Below are positions 11,150 through 20,339 of a stretch of DNA of 64,000 nucleotides, piece by piece. Position numbers and translations under genes: made by a program. The notes below the pieces were generated by a model. It was not told the DNA's origin and did no database searches. It saw only the letters and a program-made list of their open reading frames with translations. Origin of the DNA: Cognatundibacterium squillarum. GTDB lineage: Bacteria > Pseudomonadota > Gammaproteobacteria > Burkholderiales > Burkholderiaceae_D. The stretch covers positions 579,744 through 643,743 of the forward strand of contig NZ_BMYU01000002.1 of assembly GCF_014652435.1 (NCBI RefSeq), written 5' to 3'. Positions within the stretch are counted from its first letter, which is position 1. Each line of letters opens with the position of its first letter.

Positions 11150-12202
11150 ATGAATATCAGCACGCTGATCACACCGGAATTCGTCTTTTTTTTACTCATC
11201 TGGATTTCGGTAAGCGGGGTCGCCTTCAGAAAAGCCCGCCGCAGCAAACGCGCGCAGAATCAGATCGTTGACGCTTTAGATCGCGAAGGATTGCGTGACT
11301 GGCATCGCATCTACATTTCCAGAACACCGTTTTTCCGCAAATGGCTCAAATTCACCACCTATGAAACGCGGGGAATCCTAATTAACCTACCGGATGCCAT
11401 ACGTCTGATTGCAGAATGGCCATCCGGTGAACGCATCGACCAGATTTTTCCGAAAAGCAGTATGCATTTACGCTGGCACGGCATAAGCGGCGGCATCGCC
11501 AGTTCCAAGCTGCACTGGATAGCGATCGGATCGACTGACAGTCCGCTGATGCTGAGCGCCGACAAAGGTTTTAACGCCATGCAGTCACGCGAAGCCACCG
11601 CCGATCTGTGCCGCAGAATTAATCCGGATTATCTCTTGCCGGACATCGCAAAATCAGAATTCGCACTGGAAAAAAATCCGGCATCACTGATCATCGTTAC
11701 GACATTTTTTCTGCTACTGGCCTTTGCCCTGATCGACGGAAAATTTTTGAATAAATACGAATGGGTAAGAACGACTAGCAATACATGGTTGCTGATGCCG
11801 GGCATGCAAATCGTCATGCTGCTGGCCTTGCCGGTGTACTGGTGGCTCAGCAAATCCAAAGTACCGCCCATGGAATCGCTGACCTTGTCCTGGCTAATCG
11901 CCATTACGCTCGGCTTCGCCTACATTCCGGCAATCAAGCGCGTGGATCAGTTACTGTCAGCCGAAGGTCCGCAATCGTACGCCTACCGGCTGGGCGATGA
12001 TGGTTTTCTGACACCCGTCAGCGATGGCCCGCCCAATATTGATTACAAAAACCGAAAAGAATACTGGAACCAGTTTGAAGAAAACTCCATCCATCAGTTC
12101 AATCTGGTCCACGGCCCGCTGGGACTATGGCAGCTTGATCATTCAGAATTAGAAAAGAAAATGCAGCAGTTCTACGAACAACGCCGCAAGAGCAAACATT
12201 AA
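11150..12202 (+). CDS. unknown membrane protein, tandem copy 2
   Basis: A 350-residue paralog of the protein at 9526. The C-terminal 60 residues are almost identical (IDYKNRKEYWNQFEENSIHQ in both), while the N-terminal membrane segment has diverged. Similarity extends into the 5' untranslated region: both have a TGTAAACATATCA- or TGCAAACATATCA-like element about 200-240 nt upstream and a GATATCACC box about 30-50 nt upstream of the start. The promoter was therefore duplicated with the gene. Function unknown; the four predicted membrane segments and charged linker suggest an inner-membrane protein. The 297-nt gap after it holds nothing I can name. Confidence 0.75.
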   Translation: MNISTLITPEFVFFLLIWISVSGVAFRKARRSKRAQNQIVDALDREGLRDWHRIYISRTPFFRKWLKFTTYETRGILINLPDAIRLIAEWPSGERIDQIFPKSSMHLRWHGISGGIASSKLHWIAIGSTDSPLMLSADKGFNAMQSREATADLCRRINPDYLLPDIAKSEFALEKNPASLIIVTTFFLLLAFALIDGKFLNKYEWVRTTSNTWLLMPGMQIVMLLALPVYWWLSKSKVPPMESLTLSWLIAITLGFAYIPAIKRVDQLLSAEGPQSYAYRLGDDGFLTPVSDGPPNIDYKNRKEYWNQFEENSIHQFNLVHGPLGLWQLDHSELEKKMQQFYEQRRKSKH

Positions 12203-12499
12203 TTTTTTCAATTTTTCAGCTTAAACCTGAGCGAAATCCTGTTGCCTGACGCACGCACGACCAGTCAGCCACACCCCCTGCCCACCCAGGCACACGCTCA
12301 GGCGAAGCGCTTATGCGCAAGGTTCAGACTGGCACGGCGCAGTGTATTACGCCATATGGCCTTGAGTTTTGATTAAAGTAAATCGCAAAAGTATGACGGT
12401 TAGTCGGTCCATGAGTGCGATGAAATGAAATGTTGATATCTTAGAACTGCTCTCTTTTTTAAGACAGAGATGATTAAGCTTTTTCTCCCTTGAATTAAT

Positions 12500-13198
12500 A
12501 TGGAAAAAATTATTAATTTGTCACATTGGTACAGGCAACAGATGTCTACTGGAGTCTTTAAATTTAGTAACCAACGTGTTCAGATAGCGATTGGAGAAAT
12601 AAAACAACTCCCGGCCGAGGTTATTTTGAGTGGCTTGCATATTTCAAATTCTCAGCATCAATATAGTTTTGGATATTGCGCCGAAGTGTTCGAATTTTTC
12701 GGACATACACATGAATATCGAGAGTTAGGATTGTTTTTATTGCTGGCAGTTTTAAATCCAATCAGATTGGATAGAGTAGTTCATCTCTCCAACGAACGTT
12801 CTGAAATCAAAAAGATACGCATTATTGATAGTTCGTATTGGTCTGAAATTGAGGATATAAAACCTTCAAGCGAGGACTCAATTGAATTTCAACTTGATTC
12901 GCTTCATAAACATCCGTGGCTGGAGCCAGGTTTACTTGCGTCGGATTTCCCGGTATTCAATCGTTGCAATGAACTTGATATATATCGCAATATAAAAGAT
13001 TGGCAGGATAGAGATATTTTAGTGTTGGCTGGAAGACCAGCGGCAAATATCCGGCTCGCGCTCTTGTTACTGGAATTAAGTAATCCTCAGAATAGATGTC
13101 TTGAAGTGGCGTTAGAGGTAGAGGGTGGATTTCGGGGCGTTGGACCGTTAAGTGCAGAGGCACGGTTCTGGCTGCCCGGCAGCTTCGCTTGGGATTAG
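12500..13198 (+). CDS. AT-rich orphan protein
   Basis: A 232-residue soluble protein with no motif I recognise. Base composition is clearly more AT-rich than its neighbours (many ATT, TTA and AAA codons) until the last 50 codons, which suggests horizontal acquisition. The C-terminus, with EVEGGFRGVGPLSAEARFWLPGSFAWD, differs in style from the rest. There is no clear ribosome binding site before the ATG. It lies between the tandem membrane genes and repeat copy R4, a typical position for an accessory insertion. Confidence 0.6.
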   Translation: MEKIINLSHWYRQQMSTGVFKFSNQRVQIAIGEIKQLPAEVILSGLHISNSQHQYSFGYCAEVFEFFGHTHEYRELGLFLLLAVLNPIRLDRVVHLSNERSEIKKIRIIDSSYWSEIEDIKPSSEDSIEFQLDSLHKHPWLEPGLLASDFPVFNRCNELDIYRNIKDWQDRDILVLAGRPAANIRLALLLLELSNPQNRCLEVALEVEGGFRGVGPLSAEARFWLPGSFAWD

Positions 13199-13392
13199 TA
13201 TTTTTAAGGAAGATTGGAGTCAGTTCAATTTGATGCTGATACTTCGGCTGAAATGACAGATTATTTTGGTGTGTATTCTATAACGACGAGTCGGGCTGTA
13301 TGGGCGATGGAATGAAAAGTTGGAATGTCTGAACTGGTTCATTTTTTTTAGGCCAGCTGCTTCGTCACACCTCAAACACCACTTTTCACCCC

Positions 13393-13477
13393 AAATGCGG
13401 ATTCTGGCACAGCAATCCGGCGGTCGTCGGCAGAAAGTCTGGCTGTCCGGAATTGGCGGATGCAGACTTCTGCACAA
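13393..13477 (+). repeat. 85-bp dispersed repeat, copy R4
   Basis: Well-conserved member with core CGGTCGTCGGCAGAAAGTC and right end ATGCAGACTTCTGCACAA. It lies between convergent genes, ending only 12 nt before the stop codon of the esterase-like gene. Confidence 0.9.
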
Positions 13478-13489
13478 CGGGAACGACTG

Positions 13490-14944
13490 TTACGGTTGCA
13501 ACAGTTGCGCGCAGTGGCCGGTCTGGGCGGGTTTTTCTGCGATGCGTCCGCCGCGCGGCACGCACTGTGCGGGTGGCAGGGTTTTCTGTTGTTCCACGGC
13601 AGCGACTAACAGATCGAAAGCGTGCTGGGCGTGCGGCCACATCAGTTCCAGCTGCGGGAAATCATCGGCGAGGCTTTCGACATGGTTGCCGTTCTGGATT
13701 TCATACAAGCGGTAAGCGGGTGCCTTACGGCCTGCCTGCGCCACCACCTGACGCGCATAGGCGCGTGCGTGCAAATCAATCGGCAATAAGCCATCCATCG
13801 TGCCCGCCACGGTGATCAGCGGACGGCGGATATGGCCGGTGGTTGCAATCGCCGCGACGTTTTTACCAACATCAGAAGCCGATAAACGCGCCAGATAGTT
13901 GTAATTGCCGGGGCCTGCGCCGTAGGTGTTGTAGTCCGGATCGAGACGCTTTTGCCACTGGCATTGCGTCGGTTCCCAGAAGTGTTGTGAGTGATATTCG
14001 AGGAAAGAGGTTTTCCTGCCATCCTTGTCGATCACCAGATCCGGCGGATAACCCGCTGCCAGCAAGTTACGCGCAGCAAGGCTGTCAGCCGCGTAACCGG
14101 ATTCACGGTACGCCGGAAAATTCCGTATCGCCGGTGGTAATGCGGTCAGCAGATTCGGGCCCTGCTCGCCGACATAGGTACCCGCCCATTCCACGCCGCC
14201 ATCAAATTGTTCCGGTGCAGATTCCACCGCACGCCGTACCTGATAACCGCCGTTCGATGTACCGACCGCATAGGTATAGCGCGGCGCTTTGCCGTAATGT
14301 GCCTGCACGCCCTGACGCGCCACTTGCGCCGCCAGCACCATGAAGTCGCGCCAGCGTGTGAATTCCTGCCCTGCTTCATTATCGTAGAAACGCACGTAGC
14401 TCTGCGCATCCGGGCCAGTGCGGCAAGCCAGCGGATCATCTGCGCTGCTGGCTTGCGCACTCAGTACACCTTTGTTTTGCGAAGCGTAGGCATAACCTTT
14501 CTGCACCACATAATCGCTCCACGCGAAGTCGCCGTTAAATTCACTGCGTGCGCCGGATGCACCGGCAATCACCAGCCGCCCGTTCCAGTCTTTCGGCAAA
14601 CGCAGCAGGAAACGTCCCTGCTGCAAGGGATCGCCGGCGAAGCGTGCCTGTATCTGCAAACCGGGGACGGTTTTCAGAATCGGGGTGCGCTCGCGTTTAT
14701 TCGGCATCAGAATTGCTCTGTCGTCCTGCGGCATAAAGGCCATTGGCGGCAAGGATGTGATCGCATTGTTCCGCGGCGTGGTATCGGGATTCCGGGTTGT
14801 CAGATCCGGGCTTTCCACGCATGTCGCATCGGTCAGCTGCGCTGACAATTGCTTTAATACCCGGTCGCAGGATACCGGACCGGCAGCAAATGAAAAGGAG
14901 GCGTACATCATGGCAGGTAAGGCTGCCAGCACTGGTTTCCACAT
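13490..14944 (-). CDS. secreted tannase/feruloyl-esterase-like hydrolase
   Basis: A 484-residue exported alpha/beta hydrolase. The ATG at 14944 gives a clear signal peptide (MWKPVLAALPAMMYASFSFAAG). The frame opens upstream, but the extra residues would mask this signal. The nucleophile elbow reads GTSNGG, and a candidate acid and His occur in VAGTMDGLLP and QNGNHVESL. This arrangement fits the tannase/feruloyl esterase and 3-hydroxybutyrate-oligomer hydrolase group. Two Cys near the C-terminus may form a disulphide. It likely acts in the periplasm or outside the cell on ester bonds of plant phenolics or oligoesters. Substrate is not resolvable from sequence. Confidence 0.75.
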   Translation of the reverse strand: MWKPVLAALPAMMYASFSFAAGPVSCDRVLKQLSAQLTDATCVESPDLTTRNPDTTPRNNAITSLPPMAFMPQDDRAILMPNKRERTPILKTVPGLQIQARFAGDPLQQGRFLLRLPKDWNGRLVIAGASGARSEFNGDFAWSDYVVQKGYAYASQNKGVLSAQASSADDPLACRTGPDAQSYVRFYDNEAGQEFTRWRDFMVLAAQVARQGVQAHYGKAPRYTYAVGTSNGGYQVRRAVESAPEQFDGGVEWAGTYVGEQGPNLLTALPPAIRNFPAYRESGYAADSLAARNLLAAGYPPDLVIDKDGRKTSFLEYHSQHFWEPTQCQWQKRLDPDYNTYGAGPGNYNYLARLSASDVGKNVAAIATTGHIRRPLITVAGTMDGLLPIDLHARAYARQVVAQAGRKAPAYRLYEIQNGNHVESLADDFPQLELMWPHAQHAFDLLVAAVEQQKTLPPAQCVPRGGRIAEKPAQTGHCAQLLQP

Positions 14945-15018
14945 AGAGCGCTTTCTGTTCAAAAAAACGGGAAGTTTGTTGCCAATTCTGCATAAATAGC
15001 AAACAGAAATGATAACGA

Positions 15019-15032
15019 ATTGCCATGGCAAT
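15019..15032. promoter_or_regulatory. 14-bp perfect palindrome in a divergent promoter region
   Basis: ATTGCCATGGCAAT is a perfect inverted repeat between the divergently transcribed esterase-like gene (minus) and the TIGR02285 gene (plus). It lies 75 nt upstream of the esterase start. It could be an operator; the cognate regulator is unknown. Confidence 0.3.
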
Positions 15033-15257
15033 GACATGACAAATGCCGTAAAAATGAAAGAATTATTAATTTTCTTAAAGAAATGCCGGATATTTCTGTT
15101 CTTTCTGTCTTATTGCCGTGTGACAATGCCACAGAGCAAAGATTAGCACTGTTATAATCATCCGCGCCCGATATGCGCCATATCAGAACCAGCCTCTGCG
15201 GGCGCTGCGATCATGCTGTTTAATATAAATTTTACAAATATCATCCGGATTTTCGCG

Positions 15258-16202
15258 ATGGCAAAGCACGAGAACAATCACCCCTTTCCGGCAATCTGCG
15301 CCACCGCATCCGCACCTGCGCGCAAAGCGCGGCGTCCGCGTCTTTTGCGTGTGCTGCCCGCATGGCTGCTGCTGGCTGCCTGCGGCACGGTACAGGCAGA
15401 GGAAATGACAATCAGATGGCAAATGCCGGATTTTCCGCCAACCATTATTTCCAGCGGTCCGCAAAAAGGCATGGGTTATGCTGAGGTCTTTTTACGGTAT
15501 TTCATTGCACACACGCCGGATATCAAACACGTCATTGAGCCATCCAGTATGTCGCGGGTATTCGGGCTGATGCGTCAGGGTGAACTGGTGTGCGAACCCA
15601 GTCTGATCAAAACGCCGGAACGCGAAACCTACGTGGATTTCAGCGGCCCGGTGGAATTTGTACTCACGCACCATGTCGTATTGCCGGTCGCACTGCTGCC
15701 GAAACTCGCGCCGTATCGCAATGCCAAAGGCGAAGTTGATATGAGCAAGCTGGTGCGGGACCCTGGCCTGACCACGGTACGTCAGGAAAAACGCGGTTAT
15801 CCGCCGCCGGTGTTAACTGCGTTTGAAGCGGCCGCCGGACAAAAAAATGTGATCGTTACCAGCGATGACGGACAGGCGGCATTCCGCCAGATTGCCACCG
15901 GCTGGGTCAGCTATGTAGTGGCCTATGCCGACGAAGCCAACTGGTATGCCAGACAGCTGGAAACACCGCTGAAACTGGCGTATGTACCGATTGCCGGTTT
16001 GCCGGAATACACGATAGGCTATGTCGGCTGCACCAAAAGCCCGTGGGGCAAGCAAGTGATACAACGTGTTAACGAAGTAGTGGCGAAGGCCGGAAAACGT
16101 CCGCCGTGGATTGACGCGGAAGCGGGCTTTCTGGATCCGGAAGCCGCTAAGCGCTTTGAAGTGATTTATGCGCGGCACTCCCCGTTTCGTCATCATAAAT
16201 AA
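15258..16202 (+). CDS. TIGR02285-type periplasmic binding-like protein
   Basis: A 314-residue exported protein related to bacterial solute-binding proteins (PBPb fold) and matching the TIGR02285 style. The mature part starts MTIRWQMPDFPPTII and includes the phrase PEYTIGYVGCTKSPWG. The export signal LLLAACGTVQA could be read either as a lipoprotein box (LAAC) or as a signal peptidase I site after VQA. An ATG at 15213 is an alternative start that would give an unusually long leader. The gene runs directly into a diguanylate cyclase 29 nt downstream. That pairing suggests it senses a periplasmic ligand and controls cyclic-di-GMP output. Confidence 0.8.
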   Translation: MAKHENNHPFPAICATASAPARKARRPRLLRVLPAWLLLAACGTVQAEEMTIRWQMPDFPPTIISSGPQKGMGYAEVFLRYFIAHTPDIKHVIEPSSMSRVFGLMRQGELVCEPSLIKTPERETYVDFSGPVEFVLTHHVVLPVALLPKLAPYRNAKGEVDMSKLVRDPGLTTVRQEKRGYPPPVLTAFEAAAGQKNVIVTSDDGQAAFRQIATGWVSYVVAYADEANWYARQLETPLKLAYVPIAGLPEYTIGYVGCTKSPWGKQVIQRVNEVVAKAGKRPPWIDAEAGFLDPEAAKRFEVIYARHSPFRHHK

Positions 16203-16231
16203 ACCAGTTGATATTCCACGGACAACAGCAA

Positions 16232-17503
16232 ATGAATCATCGTCTCGCGCGTCGTATGCTGGCCTGGATTCTCGCGATCAGCGCTGTTGCCGCGCTGATC
16301 GCTACGTCCATACAATTGTTTTTTGATTACCGGCGTGACCTGTCTGAACTGGAACAAGGCATGCATTACATCGAACAGAACCAGTTACCGGGCTTGTCTG
16401 ATGCCGCATGGAATTTCAATATCCCCAGTATGCAACTGCAGCTGGACGGTATCGGCCGCTCGCAGTGGGTTTCCGGTGCCAGCATTCAGTACGGACCAAA
16501 GCAGGCTGCAGAACTGAAAACCGGCACGGTCAGCGGCAGCAAACCGTTTTCGTTTGAATTACACAGAAACGGTGCGATAGTCGGCACCATTTATATCTGG
16601 CCGAATCTGGATGTGCTGTACCGCCGCACAGTAGACCGCTTTGTGATTGTGCTGAGCACGCAAATTGGCAAATCGCTGATCACCACTTTCAGTATTTTTG
16701 TGCTGATGACCTGGCTGATTACAAGGCCACTGACGCAAATGGCGCAGTTCGCACAAAGCTTTCAGCCCGGTCAGTTATTCCGCCCTTTCCGCCTGCGCCG
16801 CCGCGAAACCGCATCACCGGATGAATTAACCGTGCTGGTGGATGCACTGAACGATGCTTATCAGCGCATACAAAAAGCCCATGAATTTGAAGTGCAGCAT
16901 GCAGAAATTCTGAGTCGTGAAGTCGAAGCGCGCACCAGAGAACTCAGCCTCGCACATCAGGAACTGGCCAGATTGTCCGTGACCGATAAGCTGACCGGGA
17001 TTTTTAACCGCGCCGGACTGGATGAAGCCCTGCAAACTGCCATCAGTCAGGCACGGCAAACGCAGCGCCCGTTGTCACTAATCATGACCGACATTGATCA
17101 TTTCAAACAGGTCAATGACCAGCATGGCCACCTGACCGGCGATCAGTTGCTGCAGGAATTTGCGCGCGTCCTGCGCCAGACCATACCGCCAACCGCAATT
17201 CCCGGGCGCTGGGGTGGCGAAGAGTTTCTGATCATCTGCCCCGGCAGCGATCAGGAACAAACCTGCGCGTTGGCAGAACAATTACGCAGCACCATCGCAA
17301 GCCACGTCTTCCCCGTCGTCGGCCATAAAACCAGCAGCTTCGGCGTCGCCAGCCTCACCGCCACCGACAGCAGCAACGACCTGCTCAGAAACGCCGACGA
17401 CGCACTGTATGAAGCCAAACGTAAGGGGCGGAATCAGGTGGCGGCTGCGCAGGATCGCGATACCACCAGTCTGCAAGGCATTACAGACCAGGCAATTTCC
17501 TGA
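16232..17503 (+). CDS. membrane diguanylate cyclase (GGEEF)
   Basis: A 423-residue inner-membrane enzyme that makes cyclic-di-GMP from two GTP. An N-terminal membrane helix (about 5-25), a periplasmic region of about 110 residues and a second helix (about 145-165) precede a short coiled linker and a GGDEF domain. The signature GGEEF at 328-332 is intact, as are DKLTGIFNRAGL and DIDHFKQVNDQHGH. The RxxD inhibitory site is missing. It follows the TIGR02285 gene, so the periplasmic region may dock with that protein. Confidence 0.92.
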   Translation: MNHRLARRMLAWILAISAVAALIATSIQLFFDYRRDLSELEQGMHYIEQNQLPGLSDAAWNFNIPSMQLQLDGIGRSQWVSGASIQYGPKQAAELKTGTVSGSKPFSFELHRNGAIVGTIYIWPNLDVLYRRTVDRFVIVLSTQIGKSLITTFSIFVLMTWLITRPLTQMAQFAQSFQPGQLFRPFRLRRRETASPDELTVLVDALNDAYQRIQKAHEFEVQHAEILSREVEARTRELSLAHQELARLSVTDKLTGIFNRAGLDEALQTAISQARQTQRPLSLIMTDIDHFKQVNDQHGHLTGDQLLQEFARVLRQTIPPTAIPGRWGGEEFLIICPGSDQEQTCALAEQLRSTIASHVFPVVGHKTSSFGVASLTATDSSNDLLRNADDALYEAKRKGRNQVAAAQDRDTTSLQGITDQAIS

Positions 17504-17536
17504 CGCATTCGCAGCGGGGGCAGCATTAGTGCTCCC

Positions 17537-17572
17537 GTTATTGATACCGTTATTGATACCGTTATTGCTCCC
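17537..17572 (+). repeat. three tandem 12-nt units
   Basis: GTTATTGATACC occurs twice in a row, followed by GTTATTGCTCCC. The array lies 34 nt after the diguanylate cyclase stop. It is a minor microsatellite-like array, possibly variable between strains. Confidence 0.7.
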
Positions 17573-17701
17573 GTGTTTTCTCTTCACATCGTTTTCCGGT
17601 AAATCCGGATTGTCGGAAAAAACAATTTCCGCACCCCCGCTGCTGCCTCCGCACAACGCAAATTCCGACGCCGGCCCGCTCAGTTTCAAGCTGCTCAATT
17701 A

Positions 17702-17716
17702 CTCGAAATTTTCGAG
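17702..17716. promoter_or_regulatory. inverted repeat upstream of hpf
   Basis: CTCGAAA and TTTCGAG flank a single T, about 100 nt upstream of the hpf start. It could be an operator or part of a 5' UTR hairpin. I cannot name a regulator for it. Confidence 0.25.
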
Positions 17717-17813
17717 CAATTCGGTCTGATTAATCGATTTGAAAGAGCATTGGACGATCCCTACACTAAGGATGTCGCGCACTTCTGTACGACATTTTTT
17801 CAGGAGATCAGCA

Positions 17814-18191
17814 ATGCAAATCGATATCCACGCACGCGGCTTTGAACTGACCGAGGGTTTGCGTGAGCATACTTTCCGCCGCTTAAAATTTGCCACCGAC
17901 CGGGCGCTGGACGAAGTGCGTACCGTGAAAGTCCGGCTCTCGGATGTGAACGGGCCGCGCGGCGGGGAAGACAAGCATTGCCTGATTCAGATTCCTCTGG
18001 CGGGTCGTCAGCAAATTCTGGTGCACGATACCGAAACAGATATGTACGTTGCGATTGACCGTGCGATAGGCCGTGCAGAACATTTGCTGGCGAAGCGCAT
18101 AGGCCGCAAACGCGAACATCATCATGTGCAGCATAAACACTGGCCTGCGCCACAGGCAGACAGCGACACTGCAACCGAAACGAATAACTGA
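17814..18191 (+). CDS. hpf: ribosome hibernation promoting factor
   Basis: A 125-residue member of the HPF/YfiA (sigma-54 modulation protein) family. It binds the 30S subunit near the tRNA sites and promotes 100S dimers or inactive ribosomes in stationary phase. It opens MQIDIHARGFELTEGLREHT with the beta-alpha-beta-beta-beta-alpha pattern and ends in a His-rich tail (REHHHVQHKHW). It is the short type, lacking the C-terminal dimerisation domain of long HPF. The ATG at 17814 is set by AGGAGATCAGC; 25 more upstream codons are open but unlike the family. The TerB-like gene follows after 8 nt, suggesting co-transcription. No rpoN lies next to it in this window. Confidence 0.9.
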   Translation: MQIDIHARGFELTEGLREHTFRRLKFATDRALDEVRTVKVRLSDVNGPRGGEDKHCLIQIPLAGRQQILVHDTETDMYVAIDRAIGRAEHLLAKRIGRKREHHHVQHKHWPAPQADSDTATETNN

Positions 18192-18199
18192 GCGAGGAT

Positions 18200-18694
18200 A
18201 TGATGCGACGCTATGAAAAAGACAGCCCGCAGGCAATGGCAAGAATCGTTGCGCTGGCGATGCTGGTAGACGGTGGTCTGGATAAATCAGAACTGGAACT
18301 GGTGGCGGGCTATGAAATTGTCCGCAAGCTGGGATTAAGTGAAGATGAATTTGAAGGCATCGTGCATATCTTGTGTGAGGATATTCTGGTTTGCGGTGCG
18401 CGTTACGGCCAGATTGAAATCACGCTGGATCAGATTGACAGTCTGCTGGAAGAAATTGAAGACCCGCAATTGCGTAAATTATTGCTGGCGTGGATGGTCG
18501 CAATTGTGGATGCCGATCAGCGCGTCAGCGATGGCGAAGCCGTACTGATTTCAAGGGCGCTTGAACGCTGGATGCTGGATCTGGTAACGCTGGGTGATGC
18601 AAGGATGAGCGAAAGCCAACCTGTTGCAGCGCCGGCGTTCACCACTGCAGCGCCGGCTAAGCGCCACCACTCTATTCTCGAAATTCATTATTAG
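18200..18694 (+). CDS. TerB-family protein
   Basis: A 164-residue mostly helical cytoplasmic protein of the TerB/DjlA-N-like family. It has the paired acidic repeats ALAMLVDGGLDKSELELV and WMVAIVDADQRVSDGEAVLI, which in TerB bind metal ions. It lies immediately downstream of hpf with a GAGCGAGGAT ribosome site. A role in stress or envelope damage response is known for some family members; the specific role here is unknown. The C-terminal 30 residues are low complexity. Confidence 0.8.
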   Translation: MMRRYEKDSPQAMARIVALAMLVDGGLDKSELELVAGYEIVRKLGLSEDEFEGIVHILCEDILVCGARYGQIEITLDQIDSLLEEIEDPQLRKLLLAWMVAIVDADQRVSDGEAVLISRALERWMLDLVTLGDARMSESQPVAAPAFTTAAPAKRHHSILEIHY

Positions 18695-18717
18695 TAGCCC
18701 TGTGACGCTGCATGACA

Positions 18718-18738
18718 GCCCCCGCAAACAACGGGGGC
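18718..18738. terminator. GC-rich hairpin after the hpf-terB pair
   Basis: GCCCCCG pairs with CGGGGGC across a 7-nt loop. It starts 23 nt after the TerB-like stop. There is no T-run, so termination would have to be assisted. Confidence 0.45.
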
Positions 18739-18766
18739 ACCATGCCGCGTCGCAGGCATATTGCGT

Positions 18767-19342
18767 ATGCCGAAAAAACTTTTACGCCGCATCCTTCCAG
18801 ACCGGCAAACCATAGAACGGATTCCGGTCAGTCGTCGTTTCAGTCAGCGCTTTGACCGCCCCGGCTTGTGGCTGATAGAACGCGAAGCGATCGCACGCGG
18901 GCTGGCCGTGGGTGTGTTGTGCGGCATGATACCGGGACCGCTGCAAATGATTGCTGCAATCAGTTGCGCATTTTTGTTCCGGCTGAATTTACCAATGGCG
19001 GTGGTCGGCACATTTCTGACCAATCCTTTCACCATCGTACCGATTTACATGGCTGCTTACGGTATCGGCCAGTGGCTGTCGGGTGGCCATGCTTCCGGTG
19101 CGGAGTGGCATCAGATTCCGGCGCTGCCGCAAACCGACTGGCAGTCGCCGCTCAGCGGTGCGCAGGCGTGGTGGCAGTGGATCATGGATTTAGGCATGCC
19201 GTGGGTGACGGGTATGCTGGTGTTGTCGGTCAGTCTGGCCTTGCTGAGTTATATGGTGATGCAGATAGTCTGGCGCGGCAGCCGTTACTGGCACTTAACG
19301 CAATTGCAAACCCGCCGCCGGCACCGCACGGCAAACAGTTAA
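18767..19342 (+). CDS. DUF2062 membrane protein
   Basis: A 191-residue inner-membrane protein matching the DUF2062 pattern. A basic N-terminus precedes AIARGLAVGVLCGMIPGPLQ and LPMAVVGTFLTNPFTIVPIY, and further membrane helices follow. Family members occur widely in proteobacteria, and some are fused to glycosyltransferases. The molecular role is unknown. The ATG at 18767 is preferred over a TTG two codons upstream. Confidence 0.85.
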   Translation: MPKKLLRRILPDRQTIERIPVSRRFSQRFDRPGLWLIEREAIARGLAVGVLCGMIPGPLQMIAAISCAFLFRLNLPMAVVGTFLTNPFTIVPIYMAAYGIGQWLSGGHASGAEWHQIPALPQTDWQSPLSGAQAWWQWIMDLGMPWVTGMLVLSVSLALLSYMVMQIVWRGSRYWHLTQLQTRRRHRTANS

Positions 19343-19384
19343 AATAGTGTCTCTCCAGTATCAACCGCACCGGAAAGGCATGCC

Positions 19385-20293
19385 ATGGCGTCGTTAAATT
19401 ACAAGCATTTGCGCTATTACTGGATGGTGGCGAAGACCGGCAGCATTGCCAAAGCCGCAGAGCAATTGCATCTGACTCCGCATGCCGTCAGTGGCCAGAT
19501 CAAAGAATTTGAACAGCAGCTGGGCGTGGAATTGTTTAAAAAGTCGGGACGCAATCTGAGTCTGACCGAAGCCGGGCAACGCATCATGGTGTATGCCGAC
19601 GATATTTTTACCACCGGCGATCAGTTGCTCGATGTATTGCGCAATCAGATGCAGGCGCGGCGGCGTCCGTTCCGGGTCGGGATTGCGGACTCTGTGCCCA
19701 AGGTGGTGGCGTATAAGTTACTGGAACCGGCGCTGCAAATCAGTGATCCGGTCAGCCTGCACTGCCGCGAAGGCAGGCTGGAATTGCTGCTGGCCGATCT
19801 GGCTTTGCACAAACTCGATGCGGTGATTGCAGACCGTCCGTTAAGCAGTGTCAGCAATCAGATCAGCGTGCGCGCCTTCAGTCATCTGCTGGGCAAATCG
19901 GGACTCACTGTCTTTGCCGAAGCGGGGCTGGCAAAACAATATCCGGGCAAGGATCCGGCCTGTCTGAAGGGTGCACCGTTTCTGATTCCCGGCGAAGATG
20001 CCGCTGTCCACAGCAAAATCCTGCGCTGGATGTCGGATCAGCAATTGCAAGCTGTGATCATCGGTGAATTCGATGACGGCGCATTGATGAAAGCCTTTGG
20101 CCGCGCCGGTACCGGTTTCTTCTTTGCACCCACTGCCGTCAAACAGGATGTGATCAGCCAGTACGGCGTTAAAGCGGTATTTGACATCCCGGATCTGACC
20201 GAAGAAATCTATGTTCTGACCACCGAACGCAGGCTGCAGGACCCTGCTGTGATGGCGATCAGCAAGCATGCGCAGCAGGATACGTTTGCGTAA
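19385..20293 (+). CDS. nhaR: LysR-family activator NhaR
   Basis: A 302-residue LysR-type regulator. Its N-terminal helix-turn-helix begins LNYKHLRYYWMVAKTGSIAK and closely follows NhaR, the sodium-responsive activator of the nhaA antiporter gene in enterobacteria. The C-terminal effector-binding domain carries the NhaR-like phrase GRAGTGFFFAPTAVK. GGAAAGG lies before the ATG. No antiporter gene is adjacent, so its targets lie elsewhere. Repeat R5 separates it from the convergent operon. Confidence 0.88.
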   Translation: MASLNYKHLRYYWMVAKTGSIAKAAEQLHLTPHAVSGQIKEFEQQLGVELFKKSGRNLSLTEAGQRIMVYADDIFTTGDQLLDVLRNQMQARRRPFRVGIADSVPKVVAYKLLEPALQISDPVSLHCREGRLELLLADLALHKLDAVIADRPLSSVSNQISVRAFSHLLGKSGLTVFAEAGLAKQYPGKDPACLKGAPFLIPGEDAAVHSKILRWMSDQQLQAVIIGEFDDGALMKAFGRAGTGFFFAPTAVKQDVISQYGVKAVFDIPDLTEEIYVLTTERRLQDPAVMAISKHAQQDTFA

Positions 20294-20339
20294 CTGCGGC
20301 ACCGGCTGAAAACCACCCGAAAACCGCCAAAACTACCCA

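Noticed and set aside
14207..14845. A 212-codon plus-strand frame inside the esterase-like gene
   Set aside because: Antisense to a gene with a signal peptide and a complete nucleophile elbow; no domain in the antisense translation.
17820..18240. Minus-strand frames across hpf
   Set aside because: They are antisense shadows of a well-recognised ribosome hibernation factor.
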